Part shown: piece after piece, positions 1-14,800 of the stretch
How positions within the stretch are numbered: the first letter of the stretch is position 1
Layout: each line of letters starts with the position of its first letter
DNA from: Megaustenia siamemsis
Lineage: Eukaryota > Mollusca > Gastropoda > Stylommatophora > Ariophantidae
Length of the DNA stretch: 64,000 nt
Direction: 5' to 3'
Assembly: GCA_032433765.1 (NCBI GenBank)
Contig: JAVIAB010000139.1
Coordinates: 45,576,190 to 45,640,189 of the forward strand
Notes under the pieces: model-generated
What the model saw: the letters and a program-made list of their open reading frames with translations, nothing else
Told to the model about the DNA's origin: nothing
Databases searched by the model: none
Position numbers and translations under genes: made by a program

Positions 1-1459
1 GCATAGATAACCATGTCTCTCCACAGATATTTAAATAATATACATGAAACTATCTAAGGTCATCTTAAAGTGTAATCCTTGTATAATAAATTGTTAGTTT
101 TACCACAACAGACAATGGATCCACATTGTGTTAATTAAAGTCTTTCATGGAAGAAAGGTGATGAAAACCAAAACATATAGACTATAAAATGATACATAAA
201 AATGATCGGAAGTGTGAACAAAGCTGCCACTGAGAAATAAATGATATATTAGAAGCCAATTTTGAGTCCTAGATAGTACACCAGAAATTAAAAAAACGTT
301 AAGCCCTATGGTATGGGACCTAACAAGTCAAGGCTAGATACCAAAGCCAGGAGAACAAATAGAAAGGACACAAAAAAGGTAGATTTGCAATTTCCACAGA
401 ATTAAAGTAAATCAACCATCAAGAATGATATATACAATATAATATGGTCTTTGAGAAATTAAAAACTGAAAAAGAATCGAGCCAGAAAGAAGAAAGTTGA
501 AAGTAGTCTCCTAGCAGGTCTCTATACTTGACAATATAAAAGGAAAATAAAATTAATAAAATGTCTAAATAAAAATTGTAAAAAAATAAACAACAATCTA
601 GCATATGGTCTTAAAAAAGGGGAGGGAGGGGAACTTTAAGCCCAAACAAAAATGGTGATATCCAAAAGAAAAGCAAGTCAGAGCATCTATCAAATGCTAC
701 ACAGAGATAAACATAAAAATCCATTGGTAAAAAAAAAAAACAATCTTGTGATTCCAGAACAATGTGACGATAAATATGAGAACCATCATATATATATATA
801 TATGTTTCATAGGGCGCGTTAACAAAGACAGTAAATAAAGAACTTCTTAAAACAACAAAGGGAGATTTTTTTTTCCTTTAAACATGTAAAAATTTATTTA
901 CATTTATTAAAAAAATAACATTCGAATCGGAATCCATTACTAAACTTATTAATTCAAACTCAAACAATAAATGTAATTTGTTGGATATTTTCTTCTTATA
1001 GACATGTATTTTTTTTTTCAAATTTAAAATTGAATATTTTGCACGGTTAGTTTATCCTAAAATGGTACAAGTAATGGCTACCTGAACCCTGTCTCTGCCC
1101 ATAATGTTATAGAGACATTAAGCAATATTCAGGTGTCACTTCCTCAGTGATGTATGCAATCATACTGATCACAAGTTCATATCTCTGAAGAGTAGTGCTT
1201 CAGTATAACACATTATTGTCTCTTCCAATTCATAATATATGTACCTGTTCCTTCGTAAACAAAATATATATATATATATATATCTTTATGTCACTATCCC
1301 ATTACCGGGGTCTGCCAGGGTAGGGCATATATAGGACTGGAGAATAAAGGCCACTTGTCTTGAGCAGTCGCTATAAGATGTTTAGTTTTGAGTTTTTATT
1401 TCACCCCCAATAGAATAAACGTTTGACTCTGCTCAGATTCAACCACGCGTTCTCCTAGT
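1..1459. other. AT-rich DNA without a recognised gene
   Basis: No coding exon seen on either strand, including the missing NFYC last exon. Contains short A/T runs and (AT)n at about 790-802 and 1266-1282. Confidence 0.6.
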
Positions 1460-2560
1460 TTGGAGTGTGAAGGGTTATCGATTCAGCCACCCGCTCTTTA
1501 TCATACTATTAATAAATCTCTAGATTTCTATTCAGAAAAAACCACTGTGTACATAGAAGCTGGGGTTAAACAAGGATGTATTTTATCGCCCTTGTTATTT
1601 GGACTTGTTACGGACTTCATAATGAAGAAATGCTGCACTGGTAATAAAGGCATCGAATGGATACAAGGAAATCATTTGGAGGACCTCGACTTTGCTGATG
1701 ACTATGTCATCAGCAGTCAGATAAAAACGATGCAGGAAAACACAAATGAACTATCATCAATAGCCAGCAAAATTGGGCTTGAGATCAATCATGAAAAGAC
1801 TAAGGTCATGAAAAGATTACTTCCACCAGATAACAGAATATAAATGGAAAACAAACCAGTGGAAGAGATCAATCACTTTATCTATCTTGGAAGTCACATT
1901 GACCAGGAATGGGATACAAATAAAGAAATTAGAATCAGAATAGCTAAATCAGCAATGTCTTTTAGAAGCCTTGAAAAGTTATGGAAATCAAAACCCAACA
2001 GCACAAACACAAAACTTAAGACTATTCAAATCAAATGTACTATCAACCCTTACATATGCATGTGAGAGCTGGAAAACAACAAGAGACATAAAAACAAAGT
2101 TGAACACATTTGAAAATAAATGTCTAAGGAAAATAAGGTATAGCGTGGAATGAATTCAAAACAAACAAGGAAATGAGAGAAATCAACAACTAATATCTTC
2201 AGTAAACAAGAAAAGACTATGGACATATGTTGCACAGGTGATGAGGAAAAATAATAATGGAATAACAAAGCAAGCCCTCATGTGGGAAACAACAGGTAAG
2301 AGGAAAAGAGGCAGACCCAGAGAAACACTGAGAACATTATCAGAGAGGCAAGAGCAGCAGGAATCAGTTCCCTCAATGAGATAGAGTTGCTTGCATAGAA
2401 TAGAGACAAATGGCGAGATTTGATAAAAGATCTTTACAAGGATTGAAAACTACTAAAATAAAATTTTGATAAGAGAAGGAGTATCTGGGTCTACACCCTA
2501 TGGGCTGGCTATGGCTCAAAAGGTCAATACATAGACAGATAGGCAGGCAGACAGACAGTC
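1460..2560 (+). mobile_element. RTE-type LINE 3' part, family A, decayed
   Basis: Reverse-transcriptase remnant: GVKQGCILSPLLFGL, then DFADD (catalytic motif), the IYLGSHID block and the C-terminal tail, broken by frameshifts near 1840 and 2060 and stops after 2150. It ends with the family A tail (TATGGGCTGGCTATGGCTC, AAAGGTCAATA) and a degenerate GATA/CAGA microsatellite. Closely similar to the better copy at 49014-50062; cannot be active. Confidence 0.88.
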
Positions 2561-2685
2561 GGTACATGTTTAGATAATTGATTGTTTATAGTCTGATCCT
2601 AGAAAGTAAATACTTCTCACTCTTTAATCCCGCCATGCCAATCATAAGAAAAGGTGTTTTGAAACAGCATCTTGTATCCACTTAC

Positions 2686-2889
2686 TGGTATATTTTCCAG
2701 CTGTCCTGAAGCATTGATGACCTGTTGGTATACTTGTGCTGTAGGCTGCTGCTGCTGTTGTTGTGGCTGTGCTTGAACTTGCATCTGATGCTGCTGCTGT
2801 TGCTGTAACTGTTGGATGACTGTATTTGAAACTTGTGAAACCACCTGTGAGACTTGAGGAATTTGTATGACTTGTGGCTGAGAGGTTTG
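2686..2889 (-). CDS. NFYC: NF-YC coding exon 8 (poly-Gln; last in window)
   Basis: 68 codons, phase 0 at both ends: [20 protein letters not shown], then Q5 and Q6 runs, ending [12 protein letters not shown] before a GTAAGT donor. The end aligns with the NTGEIQQIPVQL stretch of vertebrate NF-YC, so the next exon should begin with a VQL-like sequence; none was found in 1-2685. Confidence 0.88.
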
Positions 2890-5800
2890 CTGAGATAAGA
2901 TACACAGAATGCCAGTAAATAACTGATGCTCAAATAAACACATTTCACGCAGACTGTCATTATTTTCATTCAACGTGCAGTCTAGTTGAGTAGCAAAATA
3001 AATCAAGAGGGAAAGCAAGTATGGTCTTATCAATATCCAATAATAATGTCAGATGCACCGGGGTCCAAAGGTGCCAGTAATGCAGCTTTATTGTAAGACA
3101 TTATTATTCAACTACAAATTTGTTTGTTGTATATTTTTTCTGATATTGTATATATATATATAGGATATGTTTCTGCACCATTCATTCAGACAGGAATTCC
3201 TGAAACTCATAGTTTAGTTCTTATGTTTTGGTTCCATCTAAGTGCCCTTTCTTCCACTTTCCATGAACTGTACCTTGTGTTGTTGTTCTTTCATTCAAAG
3301 TAATTATGTTGTTTGACATATGAGTTTACTTTGTTGAATCAGTTTCACTAGCCAAATATCTTAGAAGATATCATTGTTTTTTTTCTTTTGTCTATCCAGG
3401 ATATTCTTCTTTAGCACTTCATTTAAAATAACAAATGTATCACATCCTTAAGCTAGTGTCTAGGTTGCAAAAGTTTTATGCCCATAAAGTACATTTGGAA
3501 TAATTAGTCACAAATCAATAAAACAGCTGGTGTTTTGTCACATATGTTTCACTACAGTTAAAAGTACACATGTGAAAAAATGCATGTAAAGTAAAGGTAA
3601 TATAAAAATACACACATTACATAATATATCTTCAACACACACACACACATGTGTGTGTGTGTAGAGAGTGAGAGCGAGTGAGTGAGGATGTGTGTGTTTT
3701 ATACAACATATACAAACAATAATCTAGTGTGTACAAATACAAAATCAATAGAGATCAATTTTACATATCCCAAGGAAGTTTTAACTGCAGTAATATTAAA
3801 TTTAAAAATAATAAAAGAGACAGATGGCGAGATTTGATAAAATATCTTTAAAAGAAAACTGCTAGAACAAAAATTCATATAGGAGAAGGTGTATCTTGGT
3901 TTACGCCCTATGGGCCGGTTACGGCTCGAAAGGTCAATAGATAGAATATTAAATTGACTATAGACAAGAACCTGTTTATATTTTAAACATACTTTACAGT
4001 TGTTTGCTTCCACTTACCTGTAACTGAAAAGGCTGCTGAATTATCTGTCCACCTGAAACAAACAACAATACAGAAAATATTAAAACAGTATTCCCAGGTA
4101 GCAGGCATGAAGTGACGGTAATGGCAGCAATACATTTTTTTGTTACTTTGCACTAAATCTAATGATAATTTAATTAAATAAATTATTTATTAACTGGGTC
4201 AAGCTCTTGATTTAGCTTTACTTTAGGTCACAATAGATTGACAATGAAGTCAAATAATGGAAATGATGCTGAAATGAGTATATAAATTGCAAGGTTACAC
4301 ATCATGAATCTAGAGGAATGAAGCTTGAGAGTAAGTGCATCTAAACAGCAGTTGTCTTTAGACAGAAGAAAGAATAAAGTTGAACAAGAACAAAGAAAGT
4401 AAACTATCATATGCTGATTCACTGCAGCTGAAGCACATATATAACACTTCAAACCCCAACTTTTAGTCACAAGTTTAAAGTTCATACGTGATCTTTCCAT
4501 TAGTCCTACATTTCTTATGAGCCCCATTTTTTAAATGCAGACATACAATCATGAATATTTACAATTAATCAGCTTTTGTTTCTCATCTTCTTTCTTTCTC
4601 CTCCTTTGCCTGTCAACAAGCCAAAAGTCAGTAACTTTGTTGTTGTCTTACAGATTTTCCTACTTTTTGCTGAGGCACAATAAGTTCAACCTCAGACTAA
4701 GACTTGGAGGCGAAGGCGCGCCTCATGGTAGCAGAGTTGGAACTTGTCAGTGACCCACAGCTGATGGCTTGTGCCAAGATCGGTGGAGCATGGTCTGGAT
4801 GTTTCTCCGTGGTGCCTCCAGTAACAGATTAACCTATCTAGTCTGGCCAAGCGAGTAGGGATCAAAGAGGGAAGACAACCCAGTGCTCAGAAATGTTGAG
4901 TTGAAAGGCGCAAACATCACAGTTATACTGCAGACCACAACACAATGCAGACATGCCCACTTAACATCCTTTTAAGGGTGGATCAGAAAAGGTCTACTCC
5001 TTTAGTCATCGGGCAAATGCAAGCAAGACTAAGACTTCCAGGTTATGCCTGCAATTGACATCCAAAAATGACAGTGAAAATCACTTTTGCTCAAGGTAGT
5101 AATTTAAAATATTAGGGGCTAGTAGCTGGTATGATTTGTGGCATCTTATAAGCAACAAAAAAATTCCACCAATTTGTAAGTCATAATAATCATAATAAGC
5201 CTGTATACTAATTTCATATGTATTAACCATAGTAACCAATCATTTCAAGTAAAAAATGGGGTATGACAATGATGTCCGCTATCATCAATTATCTTTTTGT
5301 TGTCCTTAAATTTGAAATGAATAAACAAGAAATAAATGTGTTCCCATGTTTATAAGACAGATTCAAATTCAAAACAGTACAAAATAAGGACCAACAATGA
5401 ATGAGATTTCACAGGGTAAAAGAAACAAAATACCAAAAATGTAGGACAAAATCTAAACGCACTAAACAGGAAAATAGGCTAGCCTTTTTTTTTTATTTTA
5501 AACCTGCATTACTTAGAAATTTATTGATTATACACTTTTAACTTATCATTTACATGTTTCTGTCAGATGTGATCATTCAATGAACGTTACTGTAAACTAA
5601 ACTTACAAAACTTAAAGAAGATTGCAAGGAAATGAAGACCACAAACTTTTTAAAGTGAATCACATTTAATGGCACTTTTAATATGGTACAAAAAGTGAGG
5701 TAATTTGAGAAGCATTCAACTAGAGAGATATTTTCCAATAATGGCAAAATTTGGGAATTACATTAGTTAAATATTTAGAATTTCATTGTTGTTAAATATT

Positions 5801-8800
5801 TACTGCAGCTAGATTTTAAAAACCAACCTGACAACTGCACACTTGTATTCTGCCCAGCAGTTGCTACTGCTGTTGGCTGTTGTATTGCTGTCTGTTGTAT
5901 CTGCTGTAATGTCGATGAGACTTGTGTAACTTGAGCCTGATGTAACAAATAATAACATATATATTTAGCAATGTATTTTTTTTAATCACATAAATACATC
6001 TAAGTTTCTCATCCTTGGAAATACAAGTCAATGACTAATATCTTTGCCTCTCTTATCAGTATTTTATACAGTGTTCTACACAGTGTCTCTTGAGGTTGGC
6101 CTCCTTTTTCTTGTTTCCCACTGAAGGGCTTGCTTTGTGATTCTCTTTTTATCTCGTATCATCATTATCATCACATGGCCAACATACTCCTCCTTCTTTC
6201 TTAATGATATATGACTGTTGTCTGTATGACCATTTCTCTTACTTTCTGCTCTAGTCTCGGATTCATTCAATGGATATACATAGTAATGAAACAGACAATT
6301 ATTACTAAAATAAGCAACAATAATACACAGAAATCAACTGCTGGCATCATCTTCTTCTAAGTGTTCACCTATTAATTAGGCATGGATGTATTCTGTCAAT
6401 AGTTGATGGCAAAGCCATGATACCTGCACTTGTTAGCCCTACACATCCAACTTTAGAATGGGTCCATTTGCTTTATAATTTTTGCCCAAGGTCCACTTCT
6501 GTACTTTTAACTGCCAAGGTTCTTTATCCTTTAGTAGGCATGACCGAAACCCACATTTGGGTGGTGCTTATTTTGATAATTATTATTTTTATGTTAACCC
6601 GTTATATAGTTGTCAGTGTCAAAAGTCTTGGACATGGCCAACATGTAAGTGATAGATAAAAAAAAAGGTAATTTTAATGCTATGCAAAATATACTGACAA
6701 ATAACACCAGGGTTAAAAATAACAAAATATTTTATGTTCTCAACATTCCGGTATGGTGCACATAACATGGACATTAGACAAGAAAACAGAACAGAAAATT
6801 GAAGCCTTTGAAATGTGGATTTATAGAAGAACTGGATGGAAAGAAAAGAAAAATGAAGTCTTAAAACAAATAACAATTTAAAGAGAACTACTCTCTTAAT
6901 CAGAACAAGACAAATGAGATTTTTAGGGCATATTTAAAGACACAGCAGGGTACTAAAAGTAATCTTGGACGAGAAAATACAAGGTAAAAGAGGCAGACCA
7001 AGACAAACATGAACGAGTAACAACAAATGATAGACAAGTCAGCCTATGACAATCTGCAGCATTAAAGCAAGAGACAGAGCGGAATGGCACTCCATGGTAG
7101 CCAACCTATATGGAGATGGCGCTCAATGATGATGATGATTGGCCTTTAGGTCGAAGAAGTGATTTTGCGGTTGGGGTGGGGTGGGGGATAATAGTTTTTA
7201 GCCATTTTCATGTATTTTGTTGATGTTATGGTCACCATGGGGAGACGTCTTAAATTACAGTCAAAACCAGCATATGCTCTTGCTGACATTTTCTATAAGA
7301 TGGCGCTTGACCTGGTACCAAAACCTGCCATAAGGAAGTTTGACATGTCAGCCGAAAGGCACAGATACCACTGTACAATGCATGTGCATCCACTTAATAT
7401 CCTTTTAAGGGTGGGTTATGAACATAAGGAATAGCCATGAGATCACAGAATTAGAAGTTATCTTGAGATGAGATGACTGAAATAAGACAACAGTATCACT
7501 CGAAAAAGAATTAGTGATTAAGTGGTTTTAACACCTAATAAGAGTGGAGACTAGCTTTATCTTATTCTTCTTCCCATAACCCTGGGGGTTTTTGAGGCAC
7601 CACTGACAGACTTAACCTTCTCCATTTCTTTTTATCTCCAATCATTCTTTGGGACTCTGCAAAGTGGCTGCCTGTCCGTTCTTCGGTGTTATCTTTCCAT
7701 CTCTTTCTCTGCCTGCTTCTAGGAAACTAACTAGTTATCATTATACACCAACAATCTGACTTCAGATCTAAATAACAAATCAAGAGTCAGATAGACAATA
7801 ATACAGAAACCTGTAGCATCGTGGTATAATAACTACTTCTTCTTCTTCTTTCTACCTTTCAGCTCCCTGTGGAGCATAGGTCTTCAACAAACACTTTCCA
7901 AGTCGTTCTGTTTCTTGCCATTCTTTTAAGATCATTCCATGTCTTCAACATCATCTTCAGCTCTGCTTCTGTCTGTCTTCTCTGAGAATTTTTTGGCCTT
8001 CCTCTTTGTCTTTTCCCCTGGGAATTCCAAAAAAGGGCCTGTTGTGTAATACTCTCAGTTGGCTTCAGCAGTGTGTGTCCTATCCAGCGCCATCGTCTTT
8101 GCTGCATCTCTTTATCCACTGGTATTTGACTGGTACATTTCCATAATTCTATGTTAGTGACTAATAATAACTACTTGGTGAGGACAAAACACTTGACAGT
8201 ATATGTGAGCAGCAAAAGATTAGATAAATGTGAAAAATAAAGTATTTTCAGAATTCTGAAAAACAATATCAAATAATGACGAGCGGAGAAGATTAGAATG
8301 TAATGCAGGGAGAGCAAATATTAACTGCACCTGCTGCTGAGATTGTTGTGTCTGTGTCTGCTGTGCTTGTTGAGACTGTTGCTGGGCAAGTTGCAAGTAA
8401 TACTGAATTTGTTCAGGTAATGAGTTTCCACTTCTGTTAAGTTCATCCTAGAATAAGAAAAGTATGAAACATCTGCTAAAACAAAGAAAATGTAATAAAA
8501 AAAAAATATAACTGCAGTAAGAGGTTTCAACAATAAATCTATTAGTTATTGTTCATGGATTATTTATTATTATTTATCTCGGCACAAATGCTACTTCTAC
8601 AAACAAGTAGAGGAATAGTCATTGGACAAACACAGAAAAAAAATAATTTTAAAAAAAACAAATAAATCCATCCATCTATTGACCTTTTGAGCCGTCGCCA
8701 GCCCATAGGGCATAGACCCAGATACTCTTTCTCTTATATACATTTTTTATTCTAGCAGTTTTCAATCCTTCTAAAGATATTTTATCAAAACTCGCCATTT

Positions 8801-11800
8801 GTCTCTGCTCTGTGCAAGCAACTCTATCTCATTGAGGGATCCGATTCCTGCTGCTCCTGCCTCTCTCATCAATGTTCTTCTCAGTGTCTCTTAGGGTCGA
8901 CTTCTTTCCTCTTACCTGTTGTTTCCCACATGAGGGCTTGCTTTGCTATTCGGTTATTATCTATTCTCAGCCTATGACATTCTCTAATTGCTAAAGCATT
9001 ATTCTCTAATTTCTTCATTTGTTTTGAATTCGTTCCACGCTATACCAAGTATTTTCCTTAGACATTTATTTTCATATGCGTTCAACTTTGTTTCTATGTC
9101 TCTTGTTGTTTTCCAGCTCTCATATACATACGTAAGGGTAGATAGTATGATTAATTTGAATAGTCTAAGTTTTGTGTTTGTGCTGATGAGTTTTGATTTC
9201 CACAACTTTTCAAAGCATCTGAAAGACATTGCTGCTTTAGCTATTCTGATTCTAATTTCTTTACTTGTATCCCCTTCCCGATCAATGTGACTTCCAAGAT
9301 AGATAAAGTGATTGATCTCTTCCACTGGTTTGTTTTCCATGTATATTGTGCCATCTGTTGGAATTAAGCTTTTCATGACTTTAGTATTTTAATGATTGAT
9401 CTCAAGCCCAATTTTGCTGGCTTAAATAAATACTTCTGCAATTTTAAATTATGAATCTGTTAAATACACAGGGATAACATTTGATAAAGAAAATGTTGAC
9501 AACTTCAAATAATAGTGAAGTCTCTGTGGCTGGTTGGTGAGAGCACTAATTACTGGTCAGAGAGAGGTTCAATTCCCAGATGTGACAAATTTTTTTTCAG
9601 ACCAACATGATTTCAGGGTTCACCTAGCCTCTAAAAATGGGTACCAGAGATTTTTTCAGGAAAAGTAATTGTGAGGCCTGGCATAATACTGAGCACATCA
9701 CCCAAAAATGTGCTGTGAGAAACATTGAGAAAAATATGGCCACTAGCACTTTATTCCAAGTACATCCATTGAGATGTAACACTCTAGATGATAAGCCAGC
9801 TCTGACAACCTCATCCTTGATATATCAGTTCTGCACCACGCTACAATAAACTTCTGTTAATGTTTTACTAATAGGTTCTGTGATTTAAAGTCTTATCAAG
9901 AATACATCTCTGTCTTATTAATTATTGTGTATGCACACTATGGGGAAGACATGGAATCGTTCGTTCGTTCGCTTTCGTCAGCTTTGATCTCTGACGAAGT
10001 CCCACCCACTCAATTTTGTGGGACTGAATTTTGCGTGTAAAGTCTGTTTTTATCCCATTACAGGATGCCCCTCGCCATGCAGGCAGATTTACTCCGACTT
10101 CAGAGGTACTAATTTTTAGGGAATTAGTAAAACCCAGGTGTCCTCGCCAGGGTACGAACCCCGGCTGTTGCCGTGGTAAGCCAACCGCCTATCGATTGCG
10201 CTAACCGGACACCCTAAGACATGGAATGATCTTGAGAGAATGGCAAAAAACAGAACGACTTGGAAAGTGTTTGTTGAAGACCTATGCTCCACTGGGAGCT
10301 AAAAAAAGGTAGAAGAAGAAGATGCGCACTATGGTTGGGAAGGAACCAAACATGACTGCATGTAACAGGAGACAGACAGGCAGACTACATTGTTTTCTTG
10401 TGACTAAAACCCAATACAGGGGCCTAGGTGACTCAGAATGTGATGATTCTTTTGCATTAAACTCCTGGGTATGTGCTTAGAGCCTTTGAGAAATTTGGTA
10501 CAAACTGTGGACAATTGGTGGTGGGAAAGAATACACTGAATCCTGCCAAGTCTATAGTATGTTGGAGCAGAAAATAGTTGCAATCAAATGTTCCCACATT
10601 AATTGCAAGACCTTTTAATTTTTATTTTGGGTTCTAGTTCTAGGTGGACAGAAACTCCAGAGACATCCCAGCATTGAAAATGCCATACTATAGGGCACTG
10701 ACCCGAATGTCAGAGAGACCAATTGGTTGCTGAATCAACAACCAACAATCCAAGTTTTGATAATTGTTCTTCTTTCTCTTTTACTTTAACATTCATCACT
10801 CTGGTACTCTGGAATTTTTCATAGAGTGAATGAATTTACACAAAAATACAACAAATAAAATGTATTCAGTCCTAAAAGAATAAATAAATGAACTAAAAAA
10901 AGTAAAGGGTTCCTTCATGCCTTATTCATGTGATGAATATGGTGTTAGTGACCACCTTTTTCCCTAACTAACAACACATTTTTGGGTTATGTTATCACTC
11001 AAATCATCCTTATTTCCCAGAAAAAATATCAGGTACCCATTTTTTGAGGTTGGGTCAACTGAATTTTTTTCAGTTCTCAAAAAGACCTAATAAATAAAAA
11101 CCATAGGAAATTAACCAGACCCTTCTGATGAGCAGCAGATACACTAACTACTCAGCTACAAAGGCTCCTAAAGAGATAAAATCAATCGCACTATAATAAG
11201 CTGTAAAGGCACAGAATATAAAGGCAATACCTGACGTTTGCTTGGCTTCAACTCTTCCCTTGGCACGATATCAATCAGAAAATCAAACTGATCAAATTTG
11301 GAAATTGCCATTGCAATATCGTTGCGCTGAATATAATATACAAAAAAATACAATCTTTTATACTTCATTCCAACATACCAACAACAACAAAAAATACAAT
11401 CTTTACATTTCAATACATAAAATTTACCAGCCTCACTAAAACCATATTTACAGGAAACAAAAAGAGGTGGATAGGAAACATTAAAGAGAAGAATTGAGAA
11501 AGACCATGAACAACTCTTCATATTAGTGCCATAAAGACTCATGGGGAAACTAAGGAACCAGGCAGGTATTTTAAAATGGTCATTTAAAGAGGTAGCATTA
11601 AACAGGTTAAACTGTTTGTGTACACTAGCGAGAATCAAGACTGAACCTTTCCACTTGATTTTCAGTGATGAATTTGGGACATAACAAAGGTAATATGGCT
11701 GCTTAATTGCACTGAGATTAAAGTTTCTGCTGAGAGTAGGGATGACCATATATCCTATAACTTGGTTACTTTGACTTATCTACTCACCCAAGTTTCCATT

Positions 11801-14800
11801 ATCCTAATGATCTATGCATACAAATGTATTGTGTATTTCACTTCTTGCAAAACAATAGCAAAACCACTGATGCTGTTTACTTAATACATATTTATCTTGA
11901 TAGATATCTCACAGTTAATGTATGAGGGCTATTCCAAAAAAATCCTACCATGGGGCAGGGGAAAAAAAAACTTCTCACCTGATGTCTGAAACCCTAAACC
12001 CAAGAAAGTTTGAGTTAGATGAGAAAAATGGGAGGGTGTGCTGTGCTGGCAAGTTCATATTTGTCTACTGGCCAGATTGTTTGAGTTGCAGAGCATCACA
12101 AAGCCGATGGATGACCTCCAAGTATTACACATTGGTAATATTTTTGTCTTGTGAGGCACATTCGGAATACTACACCCCACAGAAGTCAAAGGAAAAGGTC
12201 AAAATGATTTTGATGTTGCTGCACACCTGCTTTGGCCTCAGATGTGATGAAAATCTTTGTTGCTGTGACGACTGCACTTTGGTTTCTTGCAACATACCCA
12301 CAATTAATTACCAGTGTTCATAGAGTTCAGTTAGGCCTTCTGTTTTGCAAGGTCTGGCATGTTATGTGAGGTAACTAACAAATGGAGTTGCCTATGCTTT
12401 GTCATTAACAGCTTTGGAATTAATTTTGCTGATACTCTTTGCATAGCCAAATCCACATGCAAAATGGAGTGTGCCAAACCAATACTTATCCACAACTCAT
12501 CAACAAGTTCTCAAATGGTGACACAAAGGTTTTGCATGATCAAAGTCTACACCTAATAAATGACATATCATTTTTGGCTTGTTGGGGATATAGCGGAACA
12601 TGATTTGCTTCCTACTAATGTGCAGCCATCTTTGAAGCAATTGTTCCACTCCTTAACCTTAGTGGTATTCATGGCATTATTGCCAAAAGCCTGTTGGGGG
12701 GACTGGTTGATCTCGAGGCAAGATGCCGGCCTCGAGACAGAAAGGTTGTGGGTTCAAATCCCAGCTGCACTGGTTGGGATTTTTATTTATGATTTCTCTA
12801 TGTGGCAACCACCCCTGGTCTCAGCAGTGAGGCCCGGCTTGAAATGTCAATTACTCATCGACGGAAAAAAATATGAGCACCTCCGAAGTCAGAGTTATCT
12901 GCCTTTGCGGTGAGGGACCCCTGTGCACACGGCTGCCAGGGAAAAATGGATTAACATGCAAAATTCAGTTCCTAGTCTCTAGGGACTTCGCCAGAGGTAA
13001 AAGCTGATGAACGAAAAAAAAAAGCCTGTTGAATCTTCAGAATGGTTTCCACTTGGGTATCACCTAGGTTTTGGTAAAATTTGATGCAATACCTCAGCTC
13101 AATTTGTTCCACAATTTGAAGGCAAATGAAAATATGATAGGCTTTCACTACATGAACTGACTCATATCATAACTGCCAAGAAAAGATGTACTCTGTGAAT
13201 GAGAACAAATTCACGCATGCACATGGAGGTTAGCACATAAATGTTCAATACAACCTCCATACCAGAGGACATCTCCTTTGTTTTATCTGTTTTTAAGGAA
13301 AAAATTAAAGTCAGATCATTTTTGTACAGTACCCATAGATGAAAATTAGAAGTGATAAATAAAGAAGACAGGTATCACCAAAGTAGAATATATTTTTTTT
13401 AATACAAAAATAAAATTTTGTTGGCCACACAACAAGAGAGAAAGAACTAACCACAATCTACACAGACATCAAAACAAATGCTACAAAACAAGTGACAAGG
13501 ATGGAAAAAATCCTTGAATAAGATGGACAGTTGGAATACTAGAAAAATTTAGAAATGTGACAGCATACAAAGTCAATCACAAGCAAAATACTATAACATC
13601 CTCTCCATCTGACGTTGAAAGGCAGGAAAGATAAGAGAAGATAACATAAAAAAAAATATAGAATGGTTTCAACCTGCTAAACCGGTAGGGAGACAAGACA
13701 AATTGTGACATTTCTGTAAAAGTCTTTGTTAGGTATACTATAACAAAATAACAAATATAAACACAATTTACTTGCCACAAGAGGCAACAGATCTCATGCT
13801 AATGTAGGTGATCAGAATCTCTGCAATATTTGTTCTAAAGAATGTCTTCTTGCTGTTATCATATTTTCACTGTGAGTTTTGTCATCATTAAGACAATCTC
13901 ATTATAGATGACAGTCCTGGAGGACAGCTTTTTCTTCTTGCCATCTGCACATTGGTATGTGTATGTCATTACAATCAATTTTTAGTGTATCATACATGTT
14001 ATCTTTGAGCCTGCACTGTTCTCAATTTGAGGATCATTTTGAGACTTCTTCTTGGTAAGGAGCAATACCTCTGTACATTGTTTCATCCCTTTATATGGGG
14101 GCCTTGATAAGTCTAGTTAGGAAAACCACATGACTGGGCTACCGACATTCGAACAACCTGTGTTTGATTCCCACTGGAAGCAGTGTGAATTGTACTTGTG
14201 GTTGGAAAAATAAATACACCCGCGGTCAACCCAGCCACTGGCAGAAATAGGTACCAGGCTAGTACTCTGGGAAGGTGAGGAATGCCGCCTCGCATAATAA
14301 GTTTCAATGCTTGAAGCGCCACTATCCAGATGTCTGCAAACATTTCTGAATAGGTGGCCAAACACATATGGGTGAAAACTCACGTGTTAAGATGCAGATT
14401 CAAGTATCATACTTTACCTTTATCCCATTATATAAATTAATATGATGTAAACAAATATGTCAAAGAAGGATTAGTAATGCACTTGTTTCTTTAAATTTAA
14501 ATTATCAGACACAGAATAGAAAAACAACTAGAGGTCACACAATAGGTTACAATACCTGTAGTGTCCTACGCTTGTTATCCTCTGTGTGGATCCATGCTCT
14601 CAGGGACAATTCACGGATAAATATTTCTGCAGCCTTGGCAAACAAAACTGGAGCTTCTGCACTAATCATCTGTGAATGTGATTTTTGAATATTAAGATCT
14701 AACATATCTTAAACATAAGAAGCCGCGATAGCTCAGTGGTTAGTGAACTGGACTACAAAGGACAAGAGGTAGGGTTCAATCCCAACTGACGGTTTCCGGG

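Noticed and set aside
2617..3033. Single 138-codon frame as an independent poly-Gln protein
   Set aside because: Splice acceptor and donor and family alignment show that only 2889-2686 is coding, as an NFYC exon.
11168..11749. 193-codon minus frame as one protein
   Set aside because: It only contains the NFYC exon 11326-11231; the remainder is intron that happens to be open.
14721..14793. tRNA gene (TAGCTCAGTGGTTAG ... GGTTCAATCCC)
   Set aside because: It is the head of a SINE with a known body and tail and no proper acceptor stem. The same holds for the tRNA-like heads at 9530, 12700 and 53700.
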